A stretch of 64,000 bases of DNA from Orychophragmus violaceus (taxonomy: Eukaryota; Streptophyta; Magnoliopsida; Brassicales; Brassicaceae), in contig CM058230.1 in assembly GCA_030180135.1 (NCBI GenBank), positions 25,008,067 through 25,072,066 of the forward strand, given 5' to 3'. A program made the position numbers and the translations under genes. Shown piece by piece: positions 1-11,030 of the stretch (positions are counted from its first letter, which is position 1; the number at the start of each line of letters is the position of its first letter). The notes under the pieces were generated by a model. It had not been told where the DNA came from and made no database searches. It saw only the letters and a program-made list of their open reading frames with translations.

Positions 1-957
1 TATCAGTGTTCTTCCCGTTATGGGGTGTACTTTGGACACATTCCATGGATCACATGAGAGATAATAGTGTTTGCTACTATTCCCATGACCACTTCGGAGT
101 TACTAACTCATCCTCAGTTTATTATATTTTTTTTTTTTTTTACTTTTACAGAAGGGGAGAAGGGGACTAAATAGGACAGGTTTACAGGCTGTGTCAGAAC
201 CAACAAGGGAGTCCGACATAAAGTATACCAAGCCCTTAGGTGAGAAAAATTAAAGTCAGTATTAAGGTGAAGTCAGTAAAGGATCCTCTGATACCTGAAG
301 TGATATGGGTGTCCTTAGTAGGCTGATCTGTGATGGGGTTTTCTAATAGTCATAGATAGATCTGCAGCTTCATCCCAATGGTCACTTAAGTTCCTGCAAA
401 TGCTGCTAATCTCCTCCAAAAATCATTGTTTCCTACTTAAACCAATTTTGACTCGAAAAACAAATTTTGAAAAATTTAAATGACTCTAAGAAAACAAAAG
501 AAACTAATTAGTAGAACCTCCCCCACACTTAAGACACACTGTCCCCAGTAGTGTCAAGCAAGGGATTGGTTAAAGAAAAGAAAAATTAAAATAGTTGAAT
601 GGTTAGTTCTCTCGGGTTTTACCTCTGTCGCAGTCAGGCATCGATCGTTGCACTAGGTGCACCGACCGTTGCTATGCGATTTCTGTTGTAACGATCGACA
701 CAAACGTGTGTCGATCGACGCAATGCGATTTTCACGAACAGTCAGCGAGTTAGCAGGTTAATCCGTCGGTTTATGTCAATTTTCGATCCCTGCAAGCTGA
801 AAACACTAGAAACAGAGTAAAACTGAAACAACAAATGTATCAAGTCATGCCAAACCATCCAAACATAGCAAATCCTAAAAGAAAAAGAAAGACAAAGTGC
901 AAGAAAAGATAAAAAGTCAGAAATACAGAACCGATAAACTGATAATGGAGACTACGC
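1..957 (-). other. Ath-A 3' noncoding region
   Basis: No coding signal. The segment matches, by eye, the region upstream of the 3' LTR in Ath-E (about 37400-37940, same strand) and, reversed, in Ath-C (about 43660-44230). It contains a purine tract on the minus strand (517-530) like the polypurine tracts of the sister elements. It also holds two paired-palindrome modules, at 638-672 and 688-721. Confidence 0.7.
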
Positions 958-2466
958 TCACTCGCTCTCATCATCTATACCGGCATAAGGATCAGCACCG
1001 GTGTCCTCTGGAGATCGCTGTCGACGACGTGTATCAGGTACGGGCTGATGGATCTGTGGTGGCCTCCTGCAGCTGCAAGTACGCATGAAGTTCCAGAAAA
1101 CTCGGAACAGACCATCTGATCTCTCTCTCCACTCTGCATCAGAATAGTCACCGTAGGCCATCGCAGGCTCTGGAAATGGACCCACATCGTCGATCGGGGC
1201 AGGGGCAGGCGCAGGCACCGGCGCAGGAGTAGTGGAAGTCGAAGCTCGAGAGGAAGGCTCTCCCAGCGGATGAGCCATAGAAGGAATCCTACGCTGCGCA
1301 GACTCAGGAGGCTGAAATCTCAGAGCCTCTAATGTGTCAACCTGTGTCCATCCGGCAGCAGGAAGCTCTATACCAGTCCTCCCAGTAGTCGGGTCAGTGT
1401 AAATCCAAATCTTCCCCTCCTTGAGCCAAGTGGCGCTCTGCAAATGGCTGAGATCTAGGAGCTCCCGGGCTGTAACACACTCCGTGCCATGAAGAGGTAT
1501 CCCGCAATACTCAAAAATGGGAGTAAGCAAACTCCCAACCGTCTCAGTACCAGCTCCATCGAAAGGCTTCGTCTGTAGATCAACCAAATGCTGAGCAAAA
1601 ATAGCTCCCAAGTTGAGACCCGAAGTAGGATCTCTCACTCCAGAACTCCTGAACTGATCTCTCAGGCCCATGAACAACAGCTCCATCTCATATTTGCGCA
1701 TCTTGTTTGCCTCAAACTTGCAAAGCAAGCTCCAGCACAAGATACGCGAGACATATCGCAGCACCGGATGTCTCATCTGCACAACTGGTGTGGTCCTAGA
1801 GTTGTATTGACCACTACCAATAATCTTCCAGAACCGTATGGCCTCATCACGGTCCCACTCAAGTGGCATGGCTATGCGCCTCGGCTCAGTCCTGAACCCG
1901 TAGATCCTGCAAAGATCAAGAAGAGGGATCCGATACCTGACTCCCCAGCTCATGAATGTAAATGATCCCACTGTAGCACTCCGGTTGTCAGGATCAGAGT
2001 AAACCACTCTGCAAGTGGCCAATAACTGTCTGGCCAGCTCCGGGTAGAGATCATAAGGTCGCATTGGCATTGTCCCTAGACCAATGCCTCTGCATACAGC
2101 GAGTACCTGCTCATCAATCCCAAGAGTCTTGCAGGTGGAGTAGTCAGCGAACTTGGTTGGCTTGAAGATCATCCCACACCAACCATTGTAGAGAAGCGAG
2201 TCATATTCGTCCCAACTGCTGAGCAATGGACGCTCTGTGAACTCCTCAGACTTGAAGAACTTCTGAGGTTCCTCTGGCCATTCTATGGTTGTCGGCATTG
2301 GTGTCTTGTCTGCTCTGGGCCAGGGTAAAGTAACTGGTGGTCCATATCTCTGGTATGGTGCGGGTGGCTCTGACTCTCTGCTAAACCAGGCAGGTGGTGG
2401 TATGTATTGCCTTGAAGCTGTAGAAGCTGTGGCTCGTTTCTTGCGGGGTTGTCGATTAGTTGCCAT
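958..2466 (-). CDS. ATHILA ORF1 protein (function unknown, sometimes called env-like)
   Basis: This is an open frame of 502 codons belonging to the ATHILA ORF-1 family (Pfam PF03078 by recognition). Supporting features are the block around LLYNGWCGMIFKPTKFADY and the block GTMPMRPYDLYPELARQLL, both of which recur in Ath-D. The C-terminal third is Pro/Ala/Ser-rich and ends in an acidic tail. I see no convincing membrane segment, so an envelope role is not supported. The frame is open up to 2544, but I chose the ATG at 2466 (start MATNRQPRKKRA) because Ath-D ORF1 begins at the equivalent place and the ATG follows a pyrimidine-rich tract ending in CAG that looks like a splice acceptor. The family normally lies between pol and the 3' LTR; here pol is missing. 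No frameshift or stop is seen. Confidence 0.85.
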   Translation of the reverse strand: MATNRQPRKKRATASTASRQYIPPPAWFSRESEPPAPYQRYGPPVTLPWPRADKTPMPTTIEWPEEPQKFFKSEEFTERPLLSSWDEYDSLLYNGWCGMIFKPTKFADYSTCKTLGIDEQVLAVCRGIGLGTMPMRPYDLYPELARQLLATCRVVYSDPDNRSATVGSFTFMSWGVRYRIPLLDLCRIYGFRTEPRRIAMPLEWDRDEAIRFWKIIGSGQYNSRTTPVVQMRHPVLRYVSRILCWSLLCKFEANKMRKYEMELLFMGLRDQFRSSGVRDPTSGLNLGAIFAQHLVDLQTKPFDGAGTETVGSLLTPIFEYCGIPLHGTECVTARELLDLSHLQSATWLKEGKIWIYTDPTTGRTGIELPAAGWTQVDTLEALRFQPPESAQRRIPSMAHPLGEPSSRASTSTTPAPVPAPAPAPIDDVGPFPEPAMAYGDYSDAEWRERSDGLFRVFWNFMRTCSCRRPPQIHQPVPDTRRRQRSPEDTGADPYAGIDDESE

Positions 2467-3397
2467 CTGCAAAACAAACAAAATTGAAACACAAAATAAG
2501 TCTCGGCAACTCTCTGTGAAATCGCGAAGCATCGACCGTTGCATCTAAGGCATCGATCGTTGCAAGGCGATTTCACCTCGTCGAACATTTCCCAAAATCG
2601 CAAAGCAACGACCGTTGCTCAAAAGCAACGACCGTTGCAAGGCGATTTTGCCGCAAACAAATCATCAAATTCAGTTCAAATCTAACCACATTGCATCAAA
2701 TCAACAAGAACCTCCTGTTAAACAACCTAAATCATGTCCATTTAAGCATATCATCGTCGATTTCAAGCCAAAAATCCCAAATTCCATAAACCCTAAAATC
2801 CATTCTAAAAATGGCGAAAATGAGAAGTCATACCTTCGATTCGTTGTAAATGGGTAATGGAATCAGCTAATAGGGGGTTAAAACAATAAGATTCAGGCTT
2901 TGAAACGCAAAAATTGATGAAGAATTAGAGATTCAGGTGAAATAGCTCTCGGTTGTACGGACGGCGAAGAAATGAGGAGGAGAAGAGAAGAGAAAAGGGT
3001 TTAAGGCACTTACCTTGGTCGTGGGTTGCAACGATCGTTGCGTTAGGGGCAACGATCGATGCTTCGTAAATCGAATTCGATTTCCGGTTAAGCACAAACC
3101 TTAATTTTTGCAATTGAACCATCGAGTAACGACCGTTGCGCAGGAGCAACGATCGTCACAATGCGATTTCCCTTCTTCGTCAAATCTCCTTGCAACGACC
3201 GGTGCAGATATGCATCGATCGTCACACATCTCCAGGTTCGAATTCTGCATCCTGTAACTTAGCAAAACAAAAACAAAAACGTGAAAGCCTAAGAAAAACA
3301 CCAAAAATAAGAAAGAAAACAACTAAACCTATCAGTGGGTTGCCTCCCACTCAGCGCTTGTTTAAGGTCATTAGCTTGACCGGACGCACAAGATCTT
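2467..3397 (-). other. Ath-A spacer between ORF1 and gag-pro, with five paired-palindrome modules
   Basis: Noncoding sequence between the two frames. Five paired-palindrome modules occur at about 2529-2563, 2605-2638, 3028-3062, 3126-3159 and 3192-3225. The part next to gag-pro (about 3325-3395) matches the sequence after the integrase end in Ath-D (41670-41731 plus 53192 onward), including the GGCAACCCACT motif. This shows that pol was removed upstream of a conserved junction. Confidence 0.75.
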
Positions 3398-6001
3398 TCA
3401 GGCACTTAGAGATCCTGACAGAGACTTTTTCTGTCTCTGTTCAAGTCTCCTCATCCATGGTGGAGTGTAGGCTGTTGCTGAATGCTTCAGCCCAAGAAAG
3501 GATGGAGTAAAGTGTGCTCCAGGATCTAAAATCACAGGCCCATCTGGCTGGTCATCTTCTGCTTCCATGATTGTGAAAGTCTGCCCATCTATCAGTGGCT
3601 TCCGCAGCTTCTCCATGTCATATCGCAGCGTCTCATCTCCCAGGTGGAGGTCTATCAGACTTTGTCTGACATCAATCACAGCTCCTGCTGTAGCCAAGAA
3701 TGGTCTTCCAAGTAGCAGTGCTTCATCCGGATCGCAATCATATTTCAGCACAAGGAAGTCTGTTGGAACCAAGTAGTTTCCAACTCTCACTGGTATGTCT
3801 TCTAAAACTCCTTCTGGAACTCGTATAGACTGATCAGCTAGGATAAGACGGGTTCTAGTAGGAGAAAAATTCAGCACCCCCAGCTTCTCTGCCACAGAAT
3901 AAGGCATCATACTTCCAGCAGCTCCTAAATCACAAAGAGAGCGTCTAAAGCTATTCTCGAAGATGGAGCAATCAAGTATAAAGACTCCAGGGTCAGGTAA
4001 CTTCTTTGGGATCTTGTTCAGTAGCACTTCACTAATGTGTTGGGGAACTACAATCACCCATTCTTTCAGGTCATCATCCAATGGTAGCATCTTGTTCAAA
4101 TACCTCTGCACACAGGGATGATAAGGTGGATCATCAGGCGGTGGAATTTCTTCCAAGTCTTCACCACTCTCCTCCAGTTTCTTCAGCTCCTCTATCTCCT
4201 GTTTAATTACCTCAGATACCTTGGGATATTGCCTAATGGCTTGTGCATAAATCTCCTCCTGAGTGATTTCAGACACATCAGGGAATAGGCGGGCCAGTTC
4301 TGCATCAGTCTCATAATCGTCTGGCAACACTGTCTGTTCACGTCCTGCATCGACCGACACAAGGTGTGTGTCGATCGTTGCAATGCGATCGTCGCGGATT
4401 CCACCCGTGAGTTTTTCACTCAAATCCGAAAATTCTGCTTCATCAACCAACTCAGCTGTGCTTAGCTCAAACTTCTCACCCAGATGAGATCCATCATTAA
4501 CGAGTACAGACCAGGCTTTAATATGAGTATCTGCAGGCCCTTTTCCTTTCATAGTACCTGAAATCTGATTAACCTGAGTGTCCAGTTGCTTCATGTGAGT
4601 GTTCATAGACTCAATCTTCCCATTGAGATCTCCATACATAGCATCAATCTTCTTATTGCAGTCCACAGAAGTCTTGATTTGGCTCTCCAGCAACTGTTCC
4701 ATCATTGTCTCCATCTTAGTCTCGAAAGCAGTAGGTGTAGTAGGTGTTTGATAAGATGAAGATCCGTAGGTCCTTTGAGCATTCTGTCCATAAGGCTTCT
4801 GAAAGTTGCTGTTCTGTCCATAGCCTGAAGAGTTCTGATTGCCCGTGTAGGCAGTTTTCTGTCCTCCACCGGAAAATCTGTTCCCAGATTGATATCCAAA
4901 TCTGTTTCCTTGGAAACCAGATCCTCCGATGTAATTTACATCCTCTTCCTGAGTGTCCTCCTCAGTCTGAATTACTTCTACTTCTTGAGCAAAGTGGACA
5001 GCTTTCTTCTCTCCTAGAAGAGTGCAGATTTTATCCATTCTGGACCTTAATTCAGCCATCTCCGAGTTATCAATACTTCCACCAGATTTCTTCCTCCTAT
5101 CATCCATAGTCTTGCAACTATTGCTGCTAATCAAATTCTCGATCAACTGCTTAGCTTGTGTAGGAGTCCTGGTGTTGAAGTTGGCATCACTAGAATTATC
5201 CAGCGCTTGCTGATACGGAAGATCTATTCCTCTGAAGAAGATACCAATCAGCTGAACTTCAGTGAATCCATGGTGCGGACAGTCACGCTGATACTGCTTA
5301 AATCTCATCCAGGCAGTCTTTAAAGGCTCCACAACTCCTTGGGAGAAAGTAAGTATGTCCTGTCTAGATTGGTCTGAACGCGCATTGTCATAGAAATGAC
5401 GCAGGAACTCACTCTTTAAGGCTGCCCAAGTAGTATACTGACCAGGTGCCAGTTGTCTCAGCCATGCACTAGCGTCTCCAGCAAGACTGTGCGGAAATAG
5501 CTTAAGGAACAGATAGTCCTGGCAAACTCCATCGTATTTCATACCAGTAACTATGTCCTCAAACTTGTCTATGTGATCCATAGGCTGCTCTGATTGAAGA
5601 CCATGAAAAGCAATCTGCCTCATCAGTTGGTAGTAGATAGTCTTTACCTCAAAGTCGTTCCTCTCAAAGGCAGGAAGCACTAAAGCTGCTCGGTTCGCAT
5701 GAAACTCGTCAGGTCTGTTGTAATCAGCTAATGTCCTTTCACCGACAACCATCTGGCCCAGTGGCCCAGCTTCATCAGGGATCACTTGTCCCTCAGCATC
5801 AATCCTATGCCCAGCAGCATTGTAAGGATTGTTCTCTGGATCCCTCAGGATTCCATCAGCATCTGGTATCAAGATCAAGCGTTCTCGTACCATTCTCTCT
5901 CTCTTTTCTCTTCTGATTGTCCTTTCTAGACGTCCAAGTTCCTCTAGATTGAGATTAACCAAGCTCGAGTTCGGATTACTTCTAGTGTTCTGCGTTGGCA
6001 T
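3398..6001 (-). CDS. Athila gag-protease polyprotein
   Basis: One open frame of 867 codons encodes capsid and protease. The frame is open upstream to 6025, but the first ATG (6001, MPTQNTRSNP) matches the gag start in Ath-B and Ath-D. Residues about 125-285 are the retrotransposon gag domain (DASAWLRQLAPGQYTTW and FLRHFYDNARSDQSRQD). A Gly/Asn/Gln-rich stretch follows, with no CCHC zinc knuckle that I can see. A coiled-coil-like segment (MMEQLLESQIKTSVD) precedes a linker that carries one module as coding sequence (IDTHLVSVDAG). The aspartic protease is near residue 690 with active site CDLGAAGS, so Leu stands where canonical retropepsins have Thr or Ser; D-L-G is usual for Athila. The frame stops 33 codons after the TAYTPPW motif, with no reverse transcriptase. 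Confidence 0.88.
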   Translation of the reverse strand: MPTQNTRSNPNSSLVNLNLEELGRLERTIRREKRERMVRERLILIPDADGILRDPENNPYNAAGHRIDAEGQVIPDEAGPLGQMVVGERTLADYNRPDEFHANRAALVLPAFERNDFEVKTIYYQLMRQIAFHGLQSEQPMDHIDKFEDIVTGMKYDGVCQDYLFLKLFPHSLAGDASAWLRQLAPGQYTTWAALKSEFLRHFYDNARSDQSRQDILTFSQGVVEPLKTAWMRFKQYQRDCPHHGFTEVQLIGIFFRGIDLPYQQALDNSSDANFNTRTPTQAKQLIENLISSNSCKTMDDRRKKSGGSIDNSEMAELRSRMDKICTLLGEKKAVHFAQEVEVIQTEEDTQEEDVNYIGGSGFQGNRFGYQSGNRFSGGGQKTAYTGNQNSSGYGQNSNFQKPYGQNAQRTYGSSSYQTPTTPTAFETKMETMMEQLLESQIKTSVDCNKKIDAMYGDLNGKIESMNTHMKQLDTQVNQISGTMKGKGPADTHIKAWSVLVNDGSHLGEKFELSTAELVDEAEFSDLSEKLTGGIRDDRIATIDTHLVSVDAGREQTVLPDDYETDAELARLFPDVSEITQEEIYAQAIRQYPKVSEVIKQEIEELKKLEESGEDLEEIPPPDDPPYHPCVQRYLNKMLPLDDDLKEWVIVVPQHISEVLLNKIPKKLPDPGVFILDCSIFENSFRRSLCDLGAAGSMMPYSVAEKLGVLNFSPTRTRLILADQSIRVPEGVLEDIPVRVGNYLVPTDFLVLKYDCDPDEALLLGRPFLATAGAVIDVRQSLIDLHLGDETLRYDMEKLRKPLIDGQTFTIMEAEDDQPDGPVILDPGAHFTPSFLGLKHSATAYTPPWMRRLEQRQKKSLSGSLSA

Positions 6002-6249
6002 AAACTGTCTGTAATCGTCCAGCAACGATCGATGCTATCAGTGCAACGATCGATTCAATCTCAGAATCGCTTAGTGTCGATCGACGCAAGATGTGCAACG
6101 GTCGACGCAAGGCGATTTCGGTACCTGCGACAGAAAGAATCAGAGAAAAGAATCAGTAAAATCAAAATAAAACAAAAACGAAAAACAAAAACAAAAACGA
6201 AAAATTTCTAGTAAAACCCTAAGTTCGGTCCTATCGAAGACTCAAAGAG

Positions 6250-6267
6250 TCCCCGGCAACGGCGCCA
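6250..6267 (-). other. Primer-binding site, tRNA-Asp(GTC)
   Basis: The minus strand reads TGGCGCCGTTGCCGGGGA. This is the complement of the plant tRNA-Asp 3' end including CCA, and lies six bases inside the LTR boundary, as expected for minus-strand priming in Athila. Confidence 0.9.
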
Positions 6268-6273
6268 AAAACT

Positions 6274-7455
6274 TGATAGGTTCTAAGTTTTACCCTATTC
6301 TAAAACTGCAAGTGCACAGTATAGTCAATGTAGTATATAGGGTTATCGAATCCACAGGGACACTTGGTCTCAAGAGGATCAAACTGTAGGAATAAATACT
6401 AGAAATAAGCAAGTAGTGATTGTAATGAATTGCGGTGCAAGAAAGTAAACAGTAGCAGGAAATCGGTTTGTAAGCAATAAACTAAAAGCGTCAAGCCTAG
6501 GGTATTCTCAGGAAATCAGACAAGCAGACAAGTTAATCAGTCAGGATCAAATTAAACTCAGTTCTAGAACTCGAATCACGGAAATAGAATTAACCAAATC
6601 TCTTTGCGAGAATTCTCTATGCCTAAGTGCAGTAACCCAAATCTCTTTGCAATTACTAACAGATTAAACAAGCATTAAGTTCAAGTTCGATATGTTCACA
6701 ATTAAACTAAACCAAATCTCTTTGCGAATAATTCAATTGCTCAACCTAAATAGTTCAGATTCCTAAACCCCACTCTCGTGACGTATTTAGTAACCTAGGA
6801 TCTAGATTCTAATTGATCAGGTTAGAACTAGCTTTAAGCACAATTTAGTTTGAAGAACATTCTAATCATATGAATCCTAACTGAATTAAACAAGTCTAGC
6901 AAGTCATCAAACCCTAGTGAGAAACCCTAAACTCAACTATGGATCTACTCAGACATGATTGATGAAAACATAATCATAGAATAAATAGATTGCATATAAG
7001 AAATTAAAATATCAAAGGGGTTCGAAATCTTCTCCAAAATAAATGAATACAAGGAAATAGATCAGCCCCGAAAACTCTAGAAATCTCTTAGCTCTAAGTA
7101 TGAAAGCGTGTCTAAAATAAAAGCCAAAAACTAGTATATATAGGCATAATCTCGGCTGGGGCTTCTGTGTAAATACTGAAAGTATCTTGGGCTTCTTTGC
7201 AAATCTTCAATACTGGTTACGCCGACGCGTACGGCCCATCTCGCGACTGCATCGACCGATGCACAATGCGTGTCGATCGATGCAACATCAAATAATCGAA
7301 CAGTGAATAAAGCTCTCGGCCAAAACGTCCCAAAATGCCCAAAATGCTCCATATATCTCCAATTAGCTCCAAACCTGATTTAACCTGTAAAAGACTCTAA
7401 ACTAATACAAAAGATTCTAAAAACACAACTATATCATGGTATAAAGTGGGTAAAA
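6274..7455 (-). repeat. Ath-A 5' LTR (U3 end truncated)
   Basis: The LTR ends in CA next to the primer site (TGATAGG on the plus strand). It aligns by eye with the LTRs of Ath-C, D and E throughout, including the conserved tracts with AATTTGGTTTA and the U3 sequence GGCCGAGAG. It carries one module at 7248-7282. Homology stops at about 7455, a few bases before the expected TGATATATCATGG terminus. About 1.18 kb remains. Confidence 0.85.
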
Positions 7456-9682
7456 TATTTCCTTAACCTTTACTCATTCAATCCGCTACCTTGGGATTAG
7501 TGGATTACTAATCCCGTAGACGGCTCATCACTCACACCACTTCTTTACTTATCACTCCCTTAGTATCTTTTAATACGTCCTCGATCTGTCGGTTTAGAGT
7601 TAGTAAGATTACTAACTCCCCGACATCTCATTATTCATTAACTTTCATTTATTAATCCAACCCGTTATTATATTCTAAGTGCGTTAAGTCTCTTAACCGT
7701 ATTTTAATCAACTCATAATTTCCCGTATATAGATTCATTTAGATACGTTCTTAAATACTTATATATGCATATATGTCCTAACATGCCATTCTATATGTAT
7801 GCATCACCCAATCAAGCAATCAACGAACTATCAATCAATCAAGCAATCAACGAACTATCTATGATTAGCATGCATCTCTTAACCTAACCATTTAATTAAT
7901 TAACCGAGTTATTAATCAACCTAGCCGTTCTAACCAATTCAATCATCGGGGTATGCAACCTATAACTAAGGTTTATAAATTATGGATCTATATGTTCTAC
8001 TCTAAATGCAACACATAATTTAACCGACTCAGAGTGTTATTATTATGACGGATGGATGGATTGACGGAACTCCGAGACCCGAACTAAACCCGCTGCTACC
8101 CCAAACCCTTCCCGAACCTCCGTTGCTTTGACCCGACCTTGACCCGCACTTGAACTTGGTGATTCCGAACCTCCGGATAACCCTCATATGATGGCTACTA
8201 TAACCGTCTATCCTATTTCTAAATAAAAGAAATCCGGTTTATCGGGAAGATTATTACGTCGGAAAAATTCCTTTTCGAAGAATATTCTTTAGAATATTCC
8301 GACGTATTAATATTCCTTTCCCCATATTTCTTCTATTTTTTTTACTCTCTCTCTCCTCCTTTTCTCTCTCTCCTCCCTCTCTCTCTCCCCTCCGGCTCCT
8401 CCTTCTTCTCTCCTCCCTCCGGCTTCTCCTTCTTCTCTCCTCCCTCCAGCTTCTTCTTCTTCTCCCGGCTCCTCCTCCTCCTCCTTCTTCTTGCCGCCTC
8501 CTCCTTCTTCTCCTTCCTCCCTTCTCCCTCTCTTATTTCTCTCTTCTTCACTACTCTTGTTGAGAAGTGTTTTTGGTGTGAAGAAAAGTGAGGGGTGGAG
8601 GCCTCCTTTTATAGCTAAAGTGAAGAGATCTCCACCTTCCACTTGTCGCCTCTTCTTCTCCATCTTAAGCCACGAACTATCCACCAAAAACCATCCACAA
8701 ACAAAGCATTTGATCATCCACCATCCACTTGTAGCCTCCTCCATGCAGCCCTTGGATTGATGACAACACATCTTTGGAGATTCATGCACCTAAGAAGCTT
8801 CTATTTCTTGGGCTAAAATTTCGTGGCCCATGCCTCATACTGAGATGGATTTAGGTACAATATCATCTTAGTAATCAGCCCTAAATACCTGGTTCAAGCC
8901 CAAGCTCCAAAGAATTTATTTTGGATTTTTAGCCACTAAGTAGCCATTAATGGTCTAAAACTTATAACTTTCTCTAGGGGTCAGATACTGCTTAATACTT
9001 TTACCCATAGCTTCTTCATCTTCTAATGGAGCTGTGGTCAAAATCTAATAATTTTTTGTGGACTTTAGAGGGTCTTCTCGCTTCCCCGAACATTGTATCG
9101 GTTTCTCGGAAAAACGGATTGTACGTTAAATATTTTAGAAACTCTTATCTGCTTCCATAAATGCACCAAGCTTCATTTTAAGATTCTAGATTATCTTGGA
9201 TGAATATAGAAATTCGAATCACTCCGTTGGATACCCGTAGCTCCGGTTATGGATTTTACAAGTTGCTTCGGTTTTGTCGGTTTCCATTCCCGACAAACCT
9301 TTAAAATCATTAAAATTCCATAGCCTCTGAAATAAATCATCCAAGCTTCTTTTTAAGATAATATACTCTTTTAGATGAATTTATAAAGTCGTTTCACCTC
9401 AATCGGACTCCCGTAGTTCCTATAATGATTTTTACAAGTTTTATCAGTTCTATCGGTTTCCTTTCCCGATAGTCCGTAAAACACCTTTAATCTCCGGTTC
9501 TTCCACGTCTGGTCTTCTAAATGTTCTTTATAAACAAAAAGAAGAACATTTGGCCCGCCTCCACTTCCGTCTCGCATTTTGGTAAAATTACCAAAATGCC
9601 CTTCATCTTCTAAAAATTACGAAAATGCCCTTCGTTGACTTCTCTGCTGCCCGTTGACTATTTCTTGGAACAGGATATTACA
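7456..9682 (-). mobile_element. Chromovirus-like LTR, truncated copy 1
   Basis: On the minus strand the segment begins TGTAATATCC at 9682, a start typical of plant chromovirus LTRs. It aligns in many blocks with the second copy at 11031-13126 (for example CCCGTATATAGATTCATTTA, the block ending GAGACCCGAACTAAACCCG, and TGCCCGTTGACTAT near the start). The other end is missing, lost at the junction with the Ath-A LTR. The two copies are clearly diverged, so they are not the paired LTRs of one recent insertion. The chromovirus assignment is inference from terminal sequence only, because no coding domain is attached. Confidence 0.5.
8335..8535. repeat. CT-rich microsatellite and short tandem repeat
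   Basis: About 200 bases of almost pure pyrimidine on the plus strand, with reiterated CTCCTTCTTCTCTCCTCC units about 27-33 bp long. It lies inside the first chromovirus-like LTR and generates long Glu/Arg low-complexity frames on the minus strand, which I do not regard as genes. Confidence 0.85.
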
Positions 9683-11030
9683 TTACAAGTCTGGTACACG
9701 GACTCTGGCATGTCTGCTAATGGTATCTCTGGTGGTACATCTGGCTCGGTCGGTGGTGCCTCTGGAGATGTGACTGACTCGAACTACTTGCACTACTTCA
9801 ACGAGTTGTGTCGGTTCGGACTGAAACCTCATATCAGGGAAACAATTTCATTTTTAGGTAATCAAACGTTGAATACAACGTTTAACGGGTTTTTACAAAC
9901 AATCATCAATACAAATACATAAACAATCAAAACACGAAATATCGCAGCTGCCGAACCGAAATAAAACATCCCAAAACCATCGAATCAAAACCCAGCCACA
10001 AGCAATCCCGACACTACACCGAGGACCTCCCGCGTCCGTCGCTGCTACACCTGAAAACACACAAAAAGAGTCTAATGAGCGATCTAAGATCACCCAGTGA
10101 ATCGGCTCCCCACTACGGCTTCTAGTCTATCTATCATCTATAGATTCCCGCCCGAAACCCCAAAACAACAATCAACAAGCAAATAGCCGATCACGCACTA
10201 CCAAGTCGCGTCGAGCCCACACACAATCAATTGCCAAAAGAAAGAGAAGGCGATTAGAGGAAATCGGGAGCACTGCGGCACATGTCCCCGATTGAGACTC
10301 GATCTATCTACCGCGCACTGCCAACTACCCCAAAACACACACACTGGGCTCCTACGATCTTGGTAACTTCCACGGGTTCTCACCGTTACCGATATGGCAA
10401 CTAACCCATGTGACTCCTAGCCGTCCACACAACGACTAGGACACCGTTCTCTTTCCATCGATACGCGGCGACTCCGGTTACCCCCGGCAACCCGAGCTTC
10501 CATGCAGTCCGGCCCTAGGACGCGACCCCGTATTCTCCGGACTACACCCTACAGACGTCACTCCATAGGTTCGCACCTGCCAGAACTAATTGACCAGGTT
10601 ATCAACTCCCGAGGATCCAATCGGGATGGAAGTACCAGAACGTACACACACACCTAGACTTGCGGGATCTAACGCACCCTAGAGTCCTAGTGCAGAAATG
10701 TAAACACGCAGACTCGCTTGGACTCTAGCAATCAATCACAATCAACAACACAATCAACTCAACCCCGCATCCCGCAAGTCCACTCACACACACCACCGCT
10801 CTGACTCGGCACCGTACCGAGTCAGCACCACAACTTAACCGGTCCCGTGACCGAGCTAAGTAACAATCAAGGATCGCTCGGCCCAACCCGAGACGATCTA
10901 AAGGCCTGCACAGATAGGTTAGCCACAACCACACAACACAACGCAATCACGCAATCAACAGTCTACTCGGCCCAACACCGAAGTAGACTCACAATCACAC
11001 AAACACCACACAAACATGCCTATTAGGGTT
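9683..11030. other. Unassigned sequence between two LTR remnants
   Basis: This stretch is less AT-rich than its surroundings and has no frame I can defend. A 95-codon frame at 9635-9922 crosses the LTR edge, has no recognisable domain and is probably accidental. By position this could be the U5 end of the second LTR plus a relic of internal region. I could not find an LTR terminus or primer site inside it. Confidence 0.4.

Larger units (their letters stand above)
1..7455 (-). mobile_element. Ath-A, Athila-type Ty3/gypsy element lacking reverse transcriptase and integrase
   Basis: The element reads on the minus strand in this order: 5' LTR (7455 to 6274), tRNA-Asp primer site, gag-protease frame, spacer, ATHILA ORF1, 3' noncoding region, then off the left edge of the window. 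There is no reverse transcriptase, RNase H or integrase between protease and ORF1; the protease stop is followed directly by the spacer. Both remaining frames are open. The LTR is cut at about 7455, where its last bases should be, by unrelated chromovirus-like LTR sequence. The 3' LTR and target duplication lie outside the window. Assignment to Athila rests on the ORF1 family, the protease motif and the primer site. Confidence 0.85.

Noticed and set aside
958..2544. Envelope protein call for ORF1
   Set aside because: Position fits env-like frames, but I see no signal peptide, transmembrane segment or cleavage site, so the function is left unknown.
8307..8789. 160-codon minus-strand frame rich in Glu and Arg
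   Set aside because: It is the antisense of a CT-rich microsatellite inside an LTR remnant. The composition alone keeps it open and no domain is present.
9635..9922. 95-codon plus-strand frame with a Gly/Ser-rich stretch
   Set aside because: It begins inside an LTR remnant, crosses its terminus and has no recognisable domain, so chance is the simpler explanation.
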